Assembly: GCF_000499205.1 (NCBI RefSeq)
Contig: NZ_AWUK01000008.1
Location: 1-64,000 of the forward strand
DNA: 64,000 bases
Direction: 5' to 3'
From: Paenibacillus sp. MAEPY2
GTDB lineage: Bacteria; Bacillota; Bacilli; Paenibacillales; Paenibacillaceae
The position numbers were made by a program, and so were the translations under genes. Below the pieces are notes generated by a model, which ran no database searches, was not told the origin of the DNA, and saw only the letters and a program-made list of their open reading frames with translations. This document shows, piece after piece, positions 1 to 8,866 of this stretch. Numbering within the stretch: position 1 is the first letter of the stretch; each line of letters opens with the position of its first letter.

Positions 1-110
1 GATTTCTCCCTTTCAAAAGGGGGTCAAAGAAATCTGGGGATAACAGCGATCGGAAGGTTGTTCTGCCAGCGGAGTGATCAAGTGTAAATGGAACAGTTCA
101 ACTTATATTT
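1..110 (+). repeat. Copy A of a dispersed intergenic repeat, cut by the window edge
   Basis: The core GGATAACAGCGATCGGAAGG, preceded by an imperfect inverted repeat (ATTTCTCCC... and ...AATCTGGGG), recurs at 56308-56465 in the same orientation and at 50841-50945 in reverse; a core fragment lies at 39826-39862. Copies A and B stay similar downstream through AGTGTAAA and TCAACTTATAT. The element lies directly beyond the ureC stop codon and is non-coding. It could be a small non-autonomous element or a REP-like hairpin repeat. No transposase is nearby. Confidence 0.6.
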
Positions 111-129
111 TGCTTTTTTATATTAGATG

Positions 130-1848
130 TCAAAACATGAAATAGCGTTGAGCCATCGGCAATTCATCCGCAGGTTCACAGGTGAGAAGTTCACCATCGG
201 CCCGAACCTCATAGGTTTCGGGATCGACTTCGATGACGGGTGTGACGTCGTTATGAATCATGTCCTTTTTGCTCACGGAGCGGCAGCCTTTGACAGGTTC
301 TACGCGTTTGTTCAAGCCCAATGCCTCCTTGATTCCTGCATCTGCTGCGGCTTGGGAGACAAAAGTGATCGACCCTTTGGCAATTGCGCCGCCGTAGGCA
401 CCGAACATTGGTCTACCGAATACGGGCTGCGGCGTAGGGATCGAAGCGTTGGGGTCACCCATCTGGGCAAAGGTGATCAAGCCGCCCTTGATGACCATCT
501 CGGGCTTTACTCCGAAATAGACCGGGTTCCAGACGATCAGGTCTGCGAGCTTGCCTACCTCTACGGAACCGACGAGATGGCCTATACCGTGAGCAATTGC
601 CGGATTGATCGTATATTTGGCAACATACCTTTTGATCCGATCGTTATCGGAAGGGGAGCCTGAGGTCAGTTCAAGCTTGCCTCGCTGCTTTTTCATCTTG
701 TCGGCGGTTTGCCAGGTACGAATAATCACTTCGCCAACCCGGCCCATCGCCTGCGAATCGGAACTGATGATGCTGAATACGCCAAGATCATGCAAAATGT
801 CTTCGGCCGCGATCGTTTCGGGACGAATCCGTGAATCAGCAAAGGCAACATCCTCAGGGATGGACGGGTCCAGATGGTGACAAACCATCAGCATATCGAG
901 ATGCTCTTCGACGGTATTGCGTGTGTAAGGACGTGTTGGGTTGGTTGAAGAGGGGATGATGTAAGACTCTCCGGCAGCGCGAATAATATCTGGCGCGTGT
1001 CCGCCGCCAGCACCTTCCGTATGGTAGGTATGAATCGTCCGTCCGTTAATGGCTGCCAGTGTATTTTCGAGAAATCCGGTCTCGTTCAGCGTATCGGTAT
1101 GAATGGCTACCTGAACATCATGCTCTCCGGCTGCGGTCAGACAGGCATCAATAGTGCTTGGCGTTGTGCCCCAATCTTCATGCAGCTTCAGTCCAATGAC
1201 ACCGGCTTCAATCTGTTCAATTAATGGAGCGGTGCTGGAACTGTTGCCTTTGCCGAGATAACCAATATTCATGGGAAATGCCTCTGCGGACTCCAGCATG
1301 CGGTGGATATGCCAGGCTCCGGGTGTACAAGTGGTCGCTTTGGTGCCGGTTGCAGGTCCTGTGCCGCCGCCGATCATGGTTGTTACTCCTGAAGATAATG
1401 CCGTTTGAATCTGTTGAGGACAGATAAAATGAATATGGGTATCAATACCTCCCGCGGTCACAATCATGCCTTCTCCGGCAATGATTTCGGTCGATGCGCC
1501 AATAACCAGCGCGGGATCAACTCCGTCCATCGTATCGGGGTTACCGGATTTGCCGATTGCGCAGATGAGGCCATCGCGGATGCCGATGTCTGCTTTTACA
1601 ATCCCCCAATGATCAATGATGACGGCGTTGGTGATGACTGTATCAGGCGTACCATCACTGCGAAGGGCAGAGGTGGACTGACCCATTCCATCACGAATAA
1701 CCTTGCCCCCGCCGAATTTGCTTTCATCCCCATAGACCGCATAATCATGCTCAATCTCCGCCCATAGTTCCGTATCTGCCAATCTGACGGCATCCCCGGT
1801 CGTCGGCCCGAACATGGACGCGTATTGTTCCCGGCTCATTCGTTTCAT
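130..1848 (-). CDS. ureC: Urease subunit alpha (catalytic)
   Basis: This is the catalytic subunit of the nickel enzyme that hydrolyses urea to ammonia and carbamate in the cytoplasm. At 572 residues it has full family length. All metal and active-site residues can be placed by motif: His138 and His140 (DTHIH), the carbamylated Lys221 (GLKLHEDWG), His250 (AIHTD), His276 (HTEGAGGGH), the mobile-flap Cys323-His324 (VCHH) and Asp364 (SSDSQAMGR). The ATG at 1848 overlaps the ureB stop by 4 bases and sits 8 bases after GGAGGGG. It is the last gene of ureABC. The next 129 bases to the window edge are repeat DNA with no sign of an accessory gene. Confidence 0.98.
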   Translation of the reverse strand: MKRMSREQYASMFGPTTGDAVRLADTELWAEIEHDYAVYGDESKFGGGKVIRDGMGQSTSALRSDGTPDTVITNAVIIDHWGIVKADIGIRDGLICAIGKSGNPDTMDGVDPALVIGASTEIIAGEGMIVTAGGIDTHIHFICPQQIQTALSSGVTTMIGGGTGPATGTKATTCTPGAWHIHRMLESAEAFPMNIGYLGKGNSSSTAPLIEQIEAGVIGLKLHEDWGTTPSTIDACLTAAGEHDVQVAIHTDTLNETGFLENTLAAINGRTIHTYHTEGAGGGHAPDIIRAAGESYIIPSSTNPTRPYTRNTVEEHLDMLMVCHHLDPSIPEDVAFADSRIRPETIAAEDILHDLGVFSIISSDSQAMGRVGEVIIRTWQTADKMKKQRGKLELTSGSPSDNDRIKRYVAKYTINPAIAHGIGHLVGSVEVGKLADLIVWNPVYFGVKPEMVIKGGLITFAQMGDPNASIPTPQPVFGRPMFGAYGGAIAKGSITFVSQAAADAGIKEALGLNKRVEPVKGCRSVSKKDMIHNDVTPVIEVDPETYEVRADGELLTCEPADELPMAQRYFMF

Positions 1849-2234
1849 ATAGGGTCCCCTCCGTTCTGCACAGGGGGTGCGAAGGCCTTCAGAAATGTTT
1901 CCAGTTTCTGTGGATCAGGTGGCTGATCTGCCGAACCCTCAGTTAATCCGTTAAATCCATAAATCTGACGTTTGCCGCCAAATGTGGTGAGTTCGACCGG
2001 TTTTTCTTCACCGGGTTCAAACCGGACAGCAGTGCCTGCCGGAATATGCAAGCGGTGGCCGAAAGAGGAAGGGCGATCGAAGTCCAACGCAGCATTGACT
2101 TCATAGAAGTGAACGTGAGAACCGACCTGAACGGGACGGTCGCCGCGGTTCAGTACAATCAGACGCACGGTTGAGCGATCGGGATGACAGACGATCTCAT
2201 CATCCTGTTTTAAGCGATATTCACCAGGGATCAT
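1845..2234 (-). CDS. ureB: Urease subunit beta
   Basis: This small structural subunit of urease packs against UreC in the (UreABC)3 assembly. The 129-residue protein begins MIPGEYRLK, the usual UreB opening, and contains the family stretches [15 protein letters not shown] and [24 protein letters not shown] lies 7 bases before the ATG. It lies between ureA (18-base gap) and ureC (ATGA overlap), so the three are almost certainly translated from one mRNA. Confidence 0.97.
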   Translation of the reverse strand: MIPGEYRLKQDDEIVCHPDRSTVRLIVLNRGDRPVQVGSHVHFYEVNAALDFDRPSSFGHRLHIPAGTAVRFEPGEEKPVELTTFGGKRQIYGFNGLTEGSADQPPDPQKLETFLKAFAPPVQNGGDPI

Positions 2235-2252
2235 GGAGTTCTCCTGCCTTTC

Positions 2253-2555
2253 TCAGCGTATAGGTTCATGGACCGTGACCAGTTTTGTTCCGTCAGGAAA
2301 AGTGGCTTCCACCTGTACCTCAGGAATCATATCGGGCACACCATCCATGCAGTCTTCACGTGTCAGGATCGTGCCGCCGTATCTCATCAACTCTGCGACA
2401 CTCATGCCATCGCGTGCGCGTTCCATAAGTTCGGAGGTCAATAATGCGATTGCTTCGGGAACATTCAGTTTAAGTCCGCGTCCTCTGCGTTCGCGAGCGA
2501 GGTTAGCGGCCACGGTAATCAGGAGTTTTTCTTTTTCCTGTTCAGTCCAGTGCAA
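2253..2555 (-). CDS. ureA: Urease subunit gamma
   Basis: This is the smallest urease structural subunit, 100 residues, with the hallmark stretches [22 protein letters not shown] and [25 protein letters not shown]. The start is a TTG at 2555, placed about 10 bases after AAAGG; the family N-terminus ([11 protein letters not shown]) fits only this codon. It is the first gene of ureABC. Upstream are a GlnR/TnrA-type box (2608-2624) and the urtA promoter region on the other strand, so nitrogen control is likely. Confidence 0.97.
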   Translation of the reverse strand: MHWTEQEKEKLLITVAANLARERRGRGLKLNVPEAIALLTSELMERARDGMSVAELMRYGGTILTREDCMDGVPDMIPEVQVEATFPDGTKLVTVHEPIR

Positions 2556-2607
2556 GGCAATCCGACCTTTCCCTTAGATAGTCTATATCGTCATGGATCA
2601 TGTTTTA

Positions 2608-2644
2608 TGTTAAATATACTCACACAGGGTGGACCCTTTGTCAA
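2608..2644 (-). promoter_or_regulatory. ureA promoter region with a GlnR/TnrA-type box
   Basis: On the minus strand a TTGACA -35 (plus coordinates 2639-2644) is followed by AT-rich -10 candidates at 2613-2620. The plus-strand sequence TGTTAAATATACTCACA (2608-2624) fits the Bacillales GlnR/TnrA pattern TGTNA-N7-TNACA exactly and overlaps the -10. A second small palindrome, AGGGT-GG-ACCCT (2626-2637), lies in the spacer. The -10 assignment is uncertain because the spacer is 18 or 20 bases. Control by GlnR or TnrA is inferred from the motif. Confidence 0.6.
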
Positions 2645-2701
2645 TATGGTTCTAATTATATTAGCATTATGCATGAAACGAGTATGCAAGAAATAAAATT
2701 A

Positions 2702-2741
2702 TGTAAGAATTATTGACACGTCGAGTGTGACCCTCCATAAT
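2702..2741 (+). promoter_or_regulatory. urtA promoter overlapped by a GlnR/TnrA-type box
   Basis: TTGACA (2713-2718), a 17-base spacer and CATAAT (2736-2741) form a near-consensus housekeeping promoter. TGTAAGAATTATTGACA (2702-2718) fits TGTNA-N7-TNACA exactly and covers the -35. In known Bacillales systems, a box over the -35 usually means repression by GlnR in nitrogen excess. That regulatory sign is inference. Confidence 0.7.
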
Positions 2742-2750
2742 TTGGATCAA

Positions 2751-2784
2751 CGAACATTTCGGACATATATGACCTTAATGTTCG
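2751..2784 (+). promoter_or_regulatory. Inverted pair of PurR-like boxes ahead of urtA
   Basis: CGAACATT (2751-2758) and its reverse complement AATGTTCG (2777-2784) are separated by 18 bases; each 17-base half matches the other at 14 positions. Bacillus PurR binds paired, inverted boxes of consensus AWWWCCGAACWWT about 16-18 bases apart, and both arms here match 11 of 13 positions. The pair lies just downstream of the predicted transcription start, where a bound repressor could block RNA polymerase. Confidence 0.5.
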
Positions 2785-2815
2785 TCAATAGACTAGAAAA
2801 AGGGAGTGTAGGCTA

Positions 2816-4066
2816 TTGAAGAAGAGGTCGGTCAAGTTATGGAGTGTTTTGCTCGGTGCAGTCATTGCGTTGACAGGGTGTGTGGAAGGTGGCTCGCCGC
2901 CTGAGGCATCGGGTTCCGTTGGGACGGGAGAACCTGCTTCGTCCGGAGATACGATTAAAGTAGGTGTTCTTCACTCCCTGAGTGGAACGATGGCGATCAG
3001 TGAAGTGTCGGTTAAGGATGCGGAGATGCTTGCCATTGAAGAGATCAATGCAGCGGGCGGAGTTCTGGGTAAACAGATCGAGCCTGTGGTTGAGGACGGC
3101 GCTTCCGATTGGCCTACATTTGCGGAGAAAGCAGGGAAGCTGCTTCAGCAGGACAAAGTAGCCGCTGTATTTGGCGGATGGACCTCTGCGAGTAGGAAAG
3201 CGATGCTTCCGGTGTTTGAACAGAACAAAGGTCTGTTGTTTTATCCGGTGCAATATGAAGGATTGGAATCATCACCCAACATTTTTTATACAGGAGCCAC
3301 AACGAATCAACAGATCGTACCGTCTGTAACCTGGTTGCTGGAGAACAGGGGCAAGAAGTTCTACCTGCTGGGTTCAGATTATGTGTTCCCGAAAACGGCC
3401 AATCAGGTCATTAAAGCCCAGCTGGCAGCTGAAGGTGGCGAAGTGGTAGGCGAAGAATATACACCGCTGGGGCATACGGATTACAGTACGATTATCAGCA
3501 AAATCAAGGCTGCCAAGCCGGATATTGTGTACAACACGCTGAACGGGGACAGCAATGTCGCCTTTTTCAAACAATTGAAGGATGCCGGGATCTCTTCGGA
3601 GCAGTTGACCACTCTGTCAGTAAGTGTGGCGGAGGAAGAAATCCGAGGGATTGGTGCGGATGTGCTGAAAGGGCATCTGGCTTCGTGGAACTATTATCAG
3701 ACAACAGATACTCCTGAAAATAAAACATTTGTAGAGAAATATAAAGAAAAATATGGAGCTGATCGGGTGACGGCCGATCCGATTGAAGCGGGATATGTGG
3801 CGGTGTATCTGTGGAAAGCAGCTGTAGAAAAAGCCGGATCAACCGATGTTGAAAAGGTGAAGGAGGTCGCCAAAGGTTTGGAATTCGATGCGCCGGAAGG
3901 AAAAGTGACGGTGGATGGAGAGAACCAGCATATCTACAAAACGGTGCGGATTGGCGAAGTGCAGGAAGATGGACAGTTCAAGGAGTTGTGGAACTCGGGC
4001 GCTCCGGTCAAACCTGATCCGTATCTGAAAACGTACGAATGGGGTGCTTCCCTTAGTAACAAATAG
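2816..4066 (+). CDS. urtA: Urea ABC transporter substrate-binding lipoprotein
   Basis: This extracellular lipoprotein would bind urea and deliver it to UrtBC. The 416-residue product begins with a lysine-rich signal peptide ending in the lipobox LTGC, then a Ser/Gly/Pro-rich linker, then a periplasmic-binding fold of the branched-chain amino acid/amide class ([45 protein letters not shown]). The FGGWTSASR and YPVQYEG stretches are typical of UrtA. The start is TTG after AAAGGGAG. It heads urtABCDE and is separated from urtB by a 9-bp hairpin, which may keep the binding protein more abundant than the membrane parts. Confidence 0.93.
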   Translation: MKKRSVKLWSVLLGAVIALTGCVEGGSPPEASGSVGTGEPASSGDTIKVGVLHSLSGTMAISEVSVKDAEMLAIEEINAAGGVLGKQIEPVVEDGASDWPTFAEKAGKLLQQDKVAAVFGGWTSASRKAMLPVFEQNKGLLFYPVQYEGLESSPNIFYTGATTNQQIVPSVTWLLENRGKKFYLLGSDYVFPKTANQVIKAQLAAEGGEVVGEEYTPLGHTDYSTIISKIKAAKPDIVYNTLNGDSNVAFFKQLKDAGISSEQLTTLSVSVAEEEIRGIGADVLKGHLASWNYYQTTDTPENKTFVEKYKEKYGADRVTADPIEAGYVAVYLWKAAVEKAGSTDVEKVKEVAKGLEFDAPEGKVTVDGENQHIYKTVRIGEVQEDGQFKELWNSGAPVKPDPYLKTYEWGASLSNK

Positions 4067-4100
4067 ACAAGAAACTCACGTCAAAACTGCTGAATAACCG

Positions 4101-4126
4101 ATGAGGGTGAGACAACACACCCTCAT
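4101..4126 (+). other. Intercistronic hairpin between urtA and urtB
   Basis: ATGAGGGTG (4101-4109) pairs perfectly with CACCCTCAT (4118-4126) across an 8-base loop. No U-run follows, so it is not a classical terminator. It is more likely an mRNA-stabilising or processing hairpin protecting the urtA message. The rest of the 152-base gap holds only the urtB ribosome binding site. Confidence 0.5.
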
Positions 4127-4218
4127 ACAACGTTACGGTAAAGCGTTGGTGTGGAATGGGAATGGTGTCTTGTACCCATTTTTAATCCGGATGTTCACAG
4201 CATGAGGAGGGAAAGGCG

Positions 4219-5124
4219 ATGGATATGTTTGTCCTGCAACTGTTCAATGGGTTAAGCATTAGTTCCATCCTGCTGCTGATTGCTTTAGGCCTCGCAGTTA
4301 CGTTTGGACTGATGAATGTCATTAACATGGCTCATGGTGAATTGATCATGATTGGCGCTTACGCAACGTATGTGACGCAGAACCTGTTCATTTCATACGC
4401 TCCGCCAGCGTGGTTTGATGTCTATTTTATAGTGGCTTTGCCTATCGCCTTTGGTGTGGCGGCTCTAATAGGCTGGTTGCTGGAAGTGGTGCTGATCAGA
4501 CATCTATATGGGAGGCCACTCGACAGTCTGCTTGCGACATGGGGTGTAGGTATGATGCTGCAACAATTGGCCCGAACGATATTTGGAGCACCAAATGTAG
4601 GAGTATCCAGTCCGGCTTGGCTTAATGGAGGTCTGACCATCGCGGACGGCATTGTGTTTCCGTACAAACGGATTTTCATTATTGTGCTGGTTGCGATTGT
4701 GTTGTTGTGTATGTACTTGTACATTTATCGGACTTCTTCCGGGAGACGGATGAGGGCAGTGATGCAGAATCGAAGTATGGCGGGCTGTCTTGGGATTTCC
4801 ACCAGACGAGTGGATGGCATGACCTTTGCCATTGGTTCGGGCATTGCCGGGATCGCTGGATGTGCATTGACGCTCATTGGCCCGATTGGCCCCTCACTGG
4901 GTACGTATTATATCGTGGATGCATTCATGGTGGTTGTGCTAGGTGGTGTCGGGAAACTGGTGGGGACCGTGTGTGGTGCGCTCGGAATTGGCATGTTCAA
5001 TACGTTATTCGAAACGTATACCTCCGCCTCCATCGGCAAGGTGTTGGTATTTGTCTGTATTGTAGCTTTTCTCCAATGGAAGCCGCGCGGGCTCGTTGCC
5101 ATACGGACCCGGAGTCTGGATTAA
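4219..5124 (+). CDS. urtB: Urea ABC transporter permease UrtB
   Basis: This is one of the two membrane permeases of the urea importer, in the LivH-like branch. The 301-residue protein has about eight hydrophobic segments and the family stretches [29 protein letters not shown] and [23 protein letters not shown] lies 8 bases before the ATG at 4219; a second ATG at 4225 is possible. It is followed by urtC after 21 bases. Confidence 0.94.
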   Translation: MDMFVLQLFNGLSISSILLLIALGLAVTFGLMNVINMAHGELIMIGAYATYVTQNLFISYAPPAWFDVYFIVALPIAFGVAALIGWLLEVVLIRHLYGRPLDSLLATWGVGMMLQQLARTIFGAPNVGVSSPAWLNGGLTIADGIVFPYKRIFIIVLVAIVLLCMYLYIYRTSSGRRMRAVMQNRSMAGCLGISTRRVDGMTFAIGSGIAGIAGCALTLIGPIGPSLGTYYIVDAFMVVVLGGVGKLVGTVCGALGIGMFNTLFETYTSASIGKVLVFVCIVAFLQWKPRGLVAIRTRSLD

Positions 5125-5145
5125 TGCGAAAAAGGGGGTTATGTA

Positions 5146-6237
5146 ATGTCTGCACTTCTCAAGACGGGTAGTCTGAAAATGAAGATCATCTGGGCCGTTG
5201 TCCTGATCATGATGTGTCTGGCTCCGCTTATTTCCACGGAATTCCGGCTTAGTTTGTTGGCGAAATTCCTGGCCCTGGCCATTCTGGCGATTGGTCTGGA
5301 TCTGATCTGGGGATATGGAGGGGTGCTTAGTCTGGGGCATGGCGTATTCTTCGGACTTGGCGGGTACGCCATGGCGATGTATCTGAAGCTGCAGGCTAGT
5401 GGTACAACACTTCCGGACTTTATGGGATGGAGTGGTCTTAGTGGTCTGCCGTGGTTTTGGGAGCCATTTAGGTCATTTCCGGTGGCGCTATTGCTGGGCA
5501 TTGCTCTTCCGGCATTACTGGCCTTTGCCTTGGGGTGGTTCACGTTCCGTAACCGGATCACCGGTGTATATTTTACAATCCTGACCCAAGCTTTAGTCCT
5601 CATTACAGTGACGTTATTCGTTGGCAAACAGGAATGGACGGGAGGGACCAACGGTATAACGGGATATAACGCCATCTTTGGTTTTACCCTTCATTCGGCA
5701 GGGACAACGATTGCTCTCTACTATATAACGCTTGCTGTCCTGGCGCTAGCCTATCTGCTTTGTCGCCGGGTGGTGAACAGCAGGTTCGGTCAGGTGCTTG
5801 AAGCTGCGCGGGATGGGGAGAATCGGGTTCGCTTTCTTGGATATGACCCGGCAGGTTTCAAAACGCTGGCCTTCGCCCTTTCCGGGGCGCTGGCGGGAAT
5901 TGCTGGTATGTTATTTGTGCTCCAGGTAGGGATCATCTCGCCTTCCATGATGGGAATCGTGCCTTCAATTGAGATGGTGTTATGGGTTGCATTGGGCGGT
6001 CGGGGGACGCTGATTGGTGCGGTGATCGGAGCTGTGGTGCTGAACGCGGCCAAAACGGGTATCAGTGAAGCTTATCCGGAAGGTTGGTTGTTTGTCATTG
6101 GAGGGCTCTTTGTAACCGTGGTCTTGTTCATGCCGAATGGGCTTGTTGGTGTATACCGTCATGTCGTGCGCTTGCTGAAACGGAGAGGAGAGGTTGTGCA
6201 TGTTCCAGTCAGTCAGGAGAAACCAAAAGTCTACTGA
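5146..6237 (+). CDS. urtC: Urea ABC transporter permease UrtC
   Basis: This is the second permease of the urea importer, LivM-like, 363 residues with about nine or ten hydrophobic segments. Family stretches are [30 protein letters not shown], in part shared with LivM, then GGTNGITG and [22 protein letters not shown] precedes the ATG. Its 3' end overlaps the start of urtD, suggesting coupled translation. Confidence 0.94.
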   Translation: MSALLKTGSLKMKIIWAVVLIMMCLAPLISTEFRLSLLAKFLALAILAIGLDLIWGYGGVLSLGHGVFFGLGGYAMAMYLKLQASGTTLPDFMGWSGLSGLPWFWEPFRSFPVALLLGIALPALLAFALGWFTFRNRITGVYFTILTQALVLITVTLFVGKQEWTGGTNGITGYNAIFGFTLHSAGTTIALYYITLAVLALAYLLCRRVVNSRFGQVLEAARDGENRVRFLGYDPAGFKTLAFALSGALAGIAGMLFVLQVGIISPSMMGIVPSIEMVLWVALGGRGTLIGAVIGAVVLNAAKTGISEAYPEGWLFVIGGLFVTVVLFMPNGLVGVYRHVVRLLKRRGEVVHVPVSQEKPKVY

Positions 6238-7009
6238 GGTTCCGGTAGTGCTGGTTGCCGAGGGGATTACGGTGGCATTTGGCGGTTTTGTTGCAGTCAA
6301 AGGCATGAATCTGAAGCTGTATGAACATGATCTGCATTTTCTGATCGGCCCGAACGGTGCGGGGAAAACGACAATGCTGGACGTCATCTGTGGCAAAACC
6401 AAGCCTGTGTCCGGTACGGTGAAGATGTCGGATGGTGCGGATCTGACACGCCTGAAGGAGCACCAGATTGTTCGGAAAGGGGTAGGGCGCAAGTTCCAGG
6501 CCCCATCGATCTTTGCTGGGCTGACCGTGCAGGAGAACCTGACGCTGGCTGCGGAAACTCATCGTTCTCCTTTACAGGCGCTAGGCATTCAGCGGTATTC
6601 GAAAATAAGTCCTGCGATGGAGCGGATTACGCACCAAATTGGTTTGCAGGAACGTGTGGATGCGCGTGCAGGGGTCTTATCCCATGGGGAGAAGCAGTGG
6701 CTCGAGATTGGCATGCTGCTGCTGCAGGAACCCCGTGTATTGCTGCTGGATGAGCCAGCAGCGGGAATGACGGATGAAGAGACACATAAGACGGGCCGCC
6801 TATTGCAGGAGATTGCACGAGAACGGTCTGTTGTGGTGGTGGAGCATGATATGGAGTTTGTACGCGAGTATGCAGCCAAAGTGACCGTGATGCATGAAGG
6901 TAAGATGTTAAAGGAAGGTACGATGGCGGAAGTGCAGGAAGATCCGAGAGTGGCTGAAGTGTATCTGGGCAAAAGGAGGGATGACCATGCTGTCGCTGCA
7001 ACGAATTGA
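6200..7009 (+). CDS. urtD: Urea ABC transporter ATP-binding protein UrtD
   Basis: This is the first of two cytoplasmic ATPases powering the urea importer, LivG-like. The 269-residue protein has Walker A (GPNGAGKTT), the signature [13 protein letters not shown] typical of UrtD, Walker B ([11 protein letters not shown]) and the switch histidine (VVEHDMEFV). The ATG at 6200 is 6-7 bases after AGAGGAGAGG; a TTG at 6194 lies in the same frame but too close to it. The gene overlaps the end of urtC by 38 bases. Confidence 0.94.
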   Translation: MFQSVRRNQKSTEVPVVLVAEGITVAFGGFVAVKGMNLKLYEHDLHFLIGPNGAGKTTMLDVICGKTKPVSGTVKMSDGADLTRLKEHQIVRKGVGRKFQAPSIFAGLTVQENLTLAAETHRSPLQALGIQRYSKISPAMERITHQIGLQERVDARAGVLSHGEKQWLEIGMLLLQEPRVLLLDEPAAGMTDEETHKTGRLLQEIARERSVVVVEHDMEFVREYAAKVTVMHEGKMLKEGTMAEVQEDPRVAEVYLGKRRDDHAVAATN

Positions 7010-7682
7010 ATCTGGTTATGGGGAAAGCAATGTGCTGCGCGGCGTAAATCTGGATGTCCGGCCGGGTCGGGTGGTATGCCTGATGGGGCGCAATGGTGTA
7101 GGGAAAACCACCTTGATGAAAACATTGATGGGTCTTCTTAAAGCGCGGAAGGGAAGTATTCAGTGGAAAGGTCAGGAACTATCCACCCACGACCCGGCCA
7201 GGCGGGCCAGGGCGGGAATTGGATATGTGCCGCAGGGACGGGAAATCTTTCCGCAGCTTACGGTAAAAGAAAATCTGTTGCTAGGTCTGGAGACAAGCAA
7301 CTCAGGAGTAAAGACGTTCCCGGAGGATGTGCTGGCCATGTTTCCGGTGCTTGCCACAATGTATGGAAGGCAGGGTGGTGATCTGAGTGGCGGTCAGCAG
7401 CAGCAGTTGGCCTTTGCCCGCGCGCTGGCTTCAAGGCCTGGTTTGTTGCTTCTGGATGAGCCGACAGAAGGCATTCAGCCTTCCATCGTAGAGGATATCC
7501 GGCAGGTTATTTTGCGAATTAAAGCAAAGGGTGAGATCTCCATCTTGCTGGTAGAGCAGAGCATTGATTTTGTACGCGGTGCTGCAGATTATATCTATGT
7601 AATGGACAAAGGGGCAATTGCACTGCAAGGAACACCGCGGGAACTGGATATGTCGCAGTTTGAGCACCATCTGTCTGTGTAG
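6987..7682 (+). CDS. urtE: Urea ABC transporter ATP-binding protein UrtE
   Basis: This is the second ATPase of the importer, LivF-like, 231 residues: Walker A GRNGVGKTT, signature LSGGQQQQLAFARAL, Walker B LLLLDEPTEGIQPSI, switch histidine-region variant LVEQSIDFV as usual in this family. AGGAGG (6974-6979) is only one base from the ATG at 6981 but 7 from the ATG at 6987, so the later start is preferred. It overlaps urtD by 23 bases and ends the operon; the next gene is convergent and 25 bases away, with no clear terminator between them. Confidence 0.93.
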   Translation: MLSLQRIESGYGESNVLRGVNLDVRPGRVVCLMGRNGVGKTTLMKTLMGLLKARKGSIQWKGQELSTHDPARRARAGIGYVPQGREIFPQLTVKENLLLGLETSNSGVKTFPEDVLAMFPVLATMYGRQGGDLSGGQQQQLAFARALASRPGLLLLDEPTEGIQPSIVEDIRQVILRIKAKGEISILLVEQSIDFVRGAADYIYVMDKGAIALQGTPRELDMSQFEHHLSV

Positions 7683-7707
7683 CTAAGGTTCGTGGTGTAG
7701 AGAGAGT

Positions 7708-8361
7708 TCAGGCATGCTTGTCCAGAATGTTGGAGTACTTCGGATATAGTCTTCGGATGCAATCCGGGCAGATATCATGGGTGAATTCGGCATGAGTATG
7801 CTTCTCCAGATAACTTTCAACTGAATTCCAGCTGTCCTGTTCATCCTTAATCTGTTTGCAGACAGCACAAATGGGAAGCAGTCCACGCAACGTGCGCACT
7901 TCGGACAGAGCTTTCTTCAATTGGCGTTCTGTTTGTTTCTGTTCGGTAACATCCGTGTGTGCAATCAGTGCGAGATCAGACAGCAGGGATGGGTCGGCCT
8001 GAATCAATGGGGTGAGTTCGAGACGGAACCACCGTTGTTCGTTGTGGGCCGTTTGAACGAAGATGTCATATGTATGACTGTCTTTAAAAGGTGCAGTGAT
8101 ACTTTTCAACTCCTGAACGATCTTCGCATTCTTTGCTTGTTCCTCGCGTAATGTCCACCCCTCTATTAAACGAAGGTAATAAGATGTTTCGGGTATGGTG
8201 CTGGATTGGCTGGATACGCCCGGTTTGGGAAGCAGTTGCCCGAGTCCTTGTTGCCAAGCCGTATTGCAGCTGCGAATGATCCAGTTATGGTCGACGATGA
8301 TGAGCTGGTGTTGCATAGACTGGAACGATAATCTCTCCAGATCGGATATTAAGTACCTCAT
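7708..8361 (-). CDS. PAS-domain protein with a C-terminal Cys-rich tail
   Basis: The 217-residue protein has an N-terminal PAS-like sensor (about residues 10-140: QHQLIIVDHNWIIRSCNTAW, then ...IAHTDVTEQKQTE, the usual end of a PAS/PAC unit). A short helix follows, then a tail at about 155-210 with two Cys pairs (LPICAVCKQI and DICPDC) around SWNSVESYL and AEFTHDICP. This tail is common at the C-termini of bacterial PAS signalling proteins, where it often precedes or replaces an output domain. No kinase, GGDEF or HTH domain is present, so it may be a stand-alone sensor. It is 28 bases downstream of the small HTH gene on the same strand. Confidence 0.7.
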   Translation of the reverse strand: MRYLISDLERLSFQSMQHQLIIVDHNWIIRSCNTAWQQGLGQLLPKPGVSSQSSTIPETSYYLRLIEGWTLREEQAKNAKIVQELKSITAPFKDSHTYDIFVQTAHNEQRWFRLELTPLIQADPSLLSDLALIAHTDVTEQKQTERQLKKALSEVRTLRGLLPICAVCKQIKDEQDSWNSVESYLEKHTHAEFTHDICPDCIRRLYPKYSNILDKHA

Positions 8362-8389
8362 GAAATGAGCTCCTCCTTGGCAGAAAATC

Positions 8390-8593
8390 TTATCTTAAAT
8401 CATCTGGAATTTCCAAAATATCGGCGACCTGGTTCCTGAACCGGGTTGCTTTGCGTGTACCGTGGATGAGATTGGACAGACGGTATGGCGGGATGTCGTA
8501 CTGTTCACAAAATGTCTTTTGGTCGACCTGGAGCTCGGTTAGTCTTCGTTTGATGGCCCATCCGAAAGGAGTCACAGGTTTCTTTTTGTTCAA
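8390..8593 (-). CDS. Small XRE/Cro-like helix-turn-helix protein
   Basis: A 67-residue basic protein. TFCEQYDIPPYRLSNLIHGTRKA reads as a Cro-like helix-turn-helix in which IPPYRLSNLIHG would be the recognition part, with little outside the domain. Such proteins usually act as small repressors of their own or neighbouring promoters. The upstream AT-rich region has a perfect CGTAATTACG palindrome (8745-8754) and an ACGTATTTACGT near-palindrome, candidate operators. It may form an operon with the PAS gene. Confidence 0.6.
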   Translation of the reverse strand: MNKKKPVTPFGWAIKRRLTELQVDQKTFCEQYDIPPYRLSNLIHGTRKATRFRNQVADILEIPDDLR

Positions 8594-8776
8594 AAGGGTT
8601 CACCCCTCAGTGGAATATAGTATTCAGCTGGTTATTCTTGATGTAGAATATATATATGCGAGCTGTATAATTTATTATATACGTATTTACGTCATCTAAC
8701 AATTAAAAAAGACGGAAATAAGTGTATTTTATTATGTAAAATGGCGTAATTACGTTAAATAGACAAAATAAATGAC
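8594..8776. promoter_or_regulatory. AT-rich intergenic region with TTACGT palindromes
   Basis: This gap upstream of the small HTH gene holds CGTAATTACG (8745-8754) and ACGTATTTACGT (about 8681-8692), which share the half-site TTACGT. No coding sequence was recognised. A role as binding site for the adjacent HTH protein is inference. Confidence 0.3.
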
Positions 8777-8819
8777 ATGAAAAACACGCCAGCAATGAGG
8801 TTGCGGCGTGTTTTTCATG
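8776..8819 (-). terminator. Strong hairpin terminator downstream of ureF
   Basis: CATGAAAAACACGCC (8776-8790) pairs perfectly over 15 bp with GGCGTGTTTTTCATG (8805-8819); the loop can add GCAA/TTGC. T and A runs inside the stem allow it to act on either strand. It ends the ureF message, so ureF appears to be transcribed alone. Confidence 0.7.
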
Positions 8820-8866
8820 TTTTACTGTATGAGGAGGTGAGTTGTATGGGGGTGAAGGGGTAAAGA

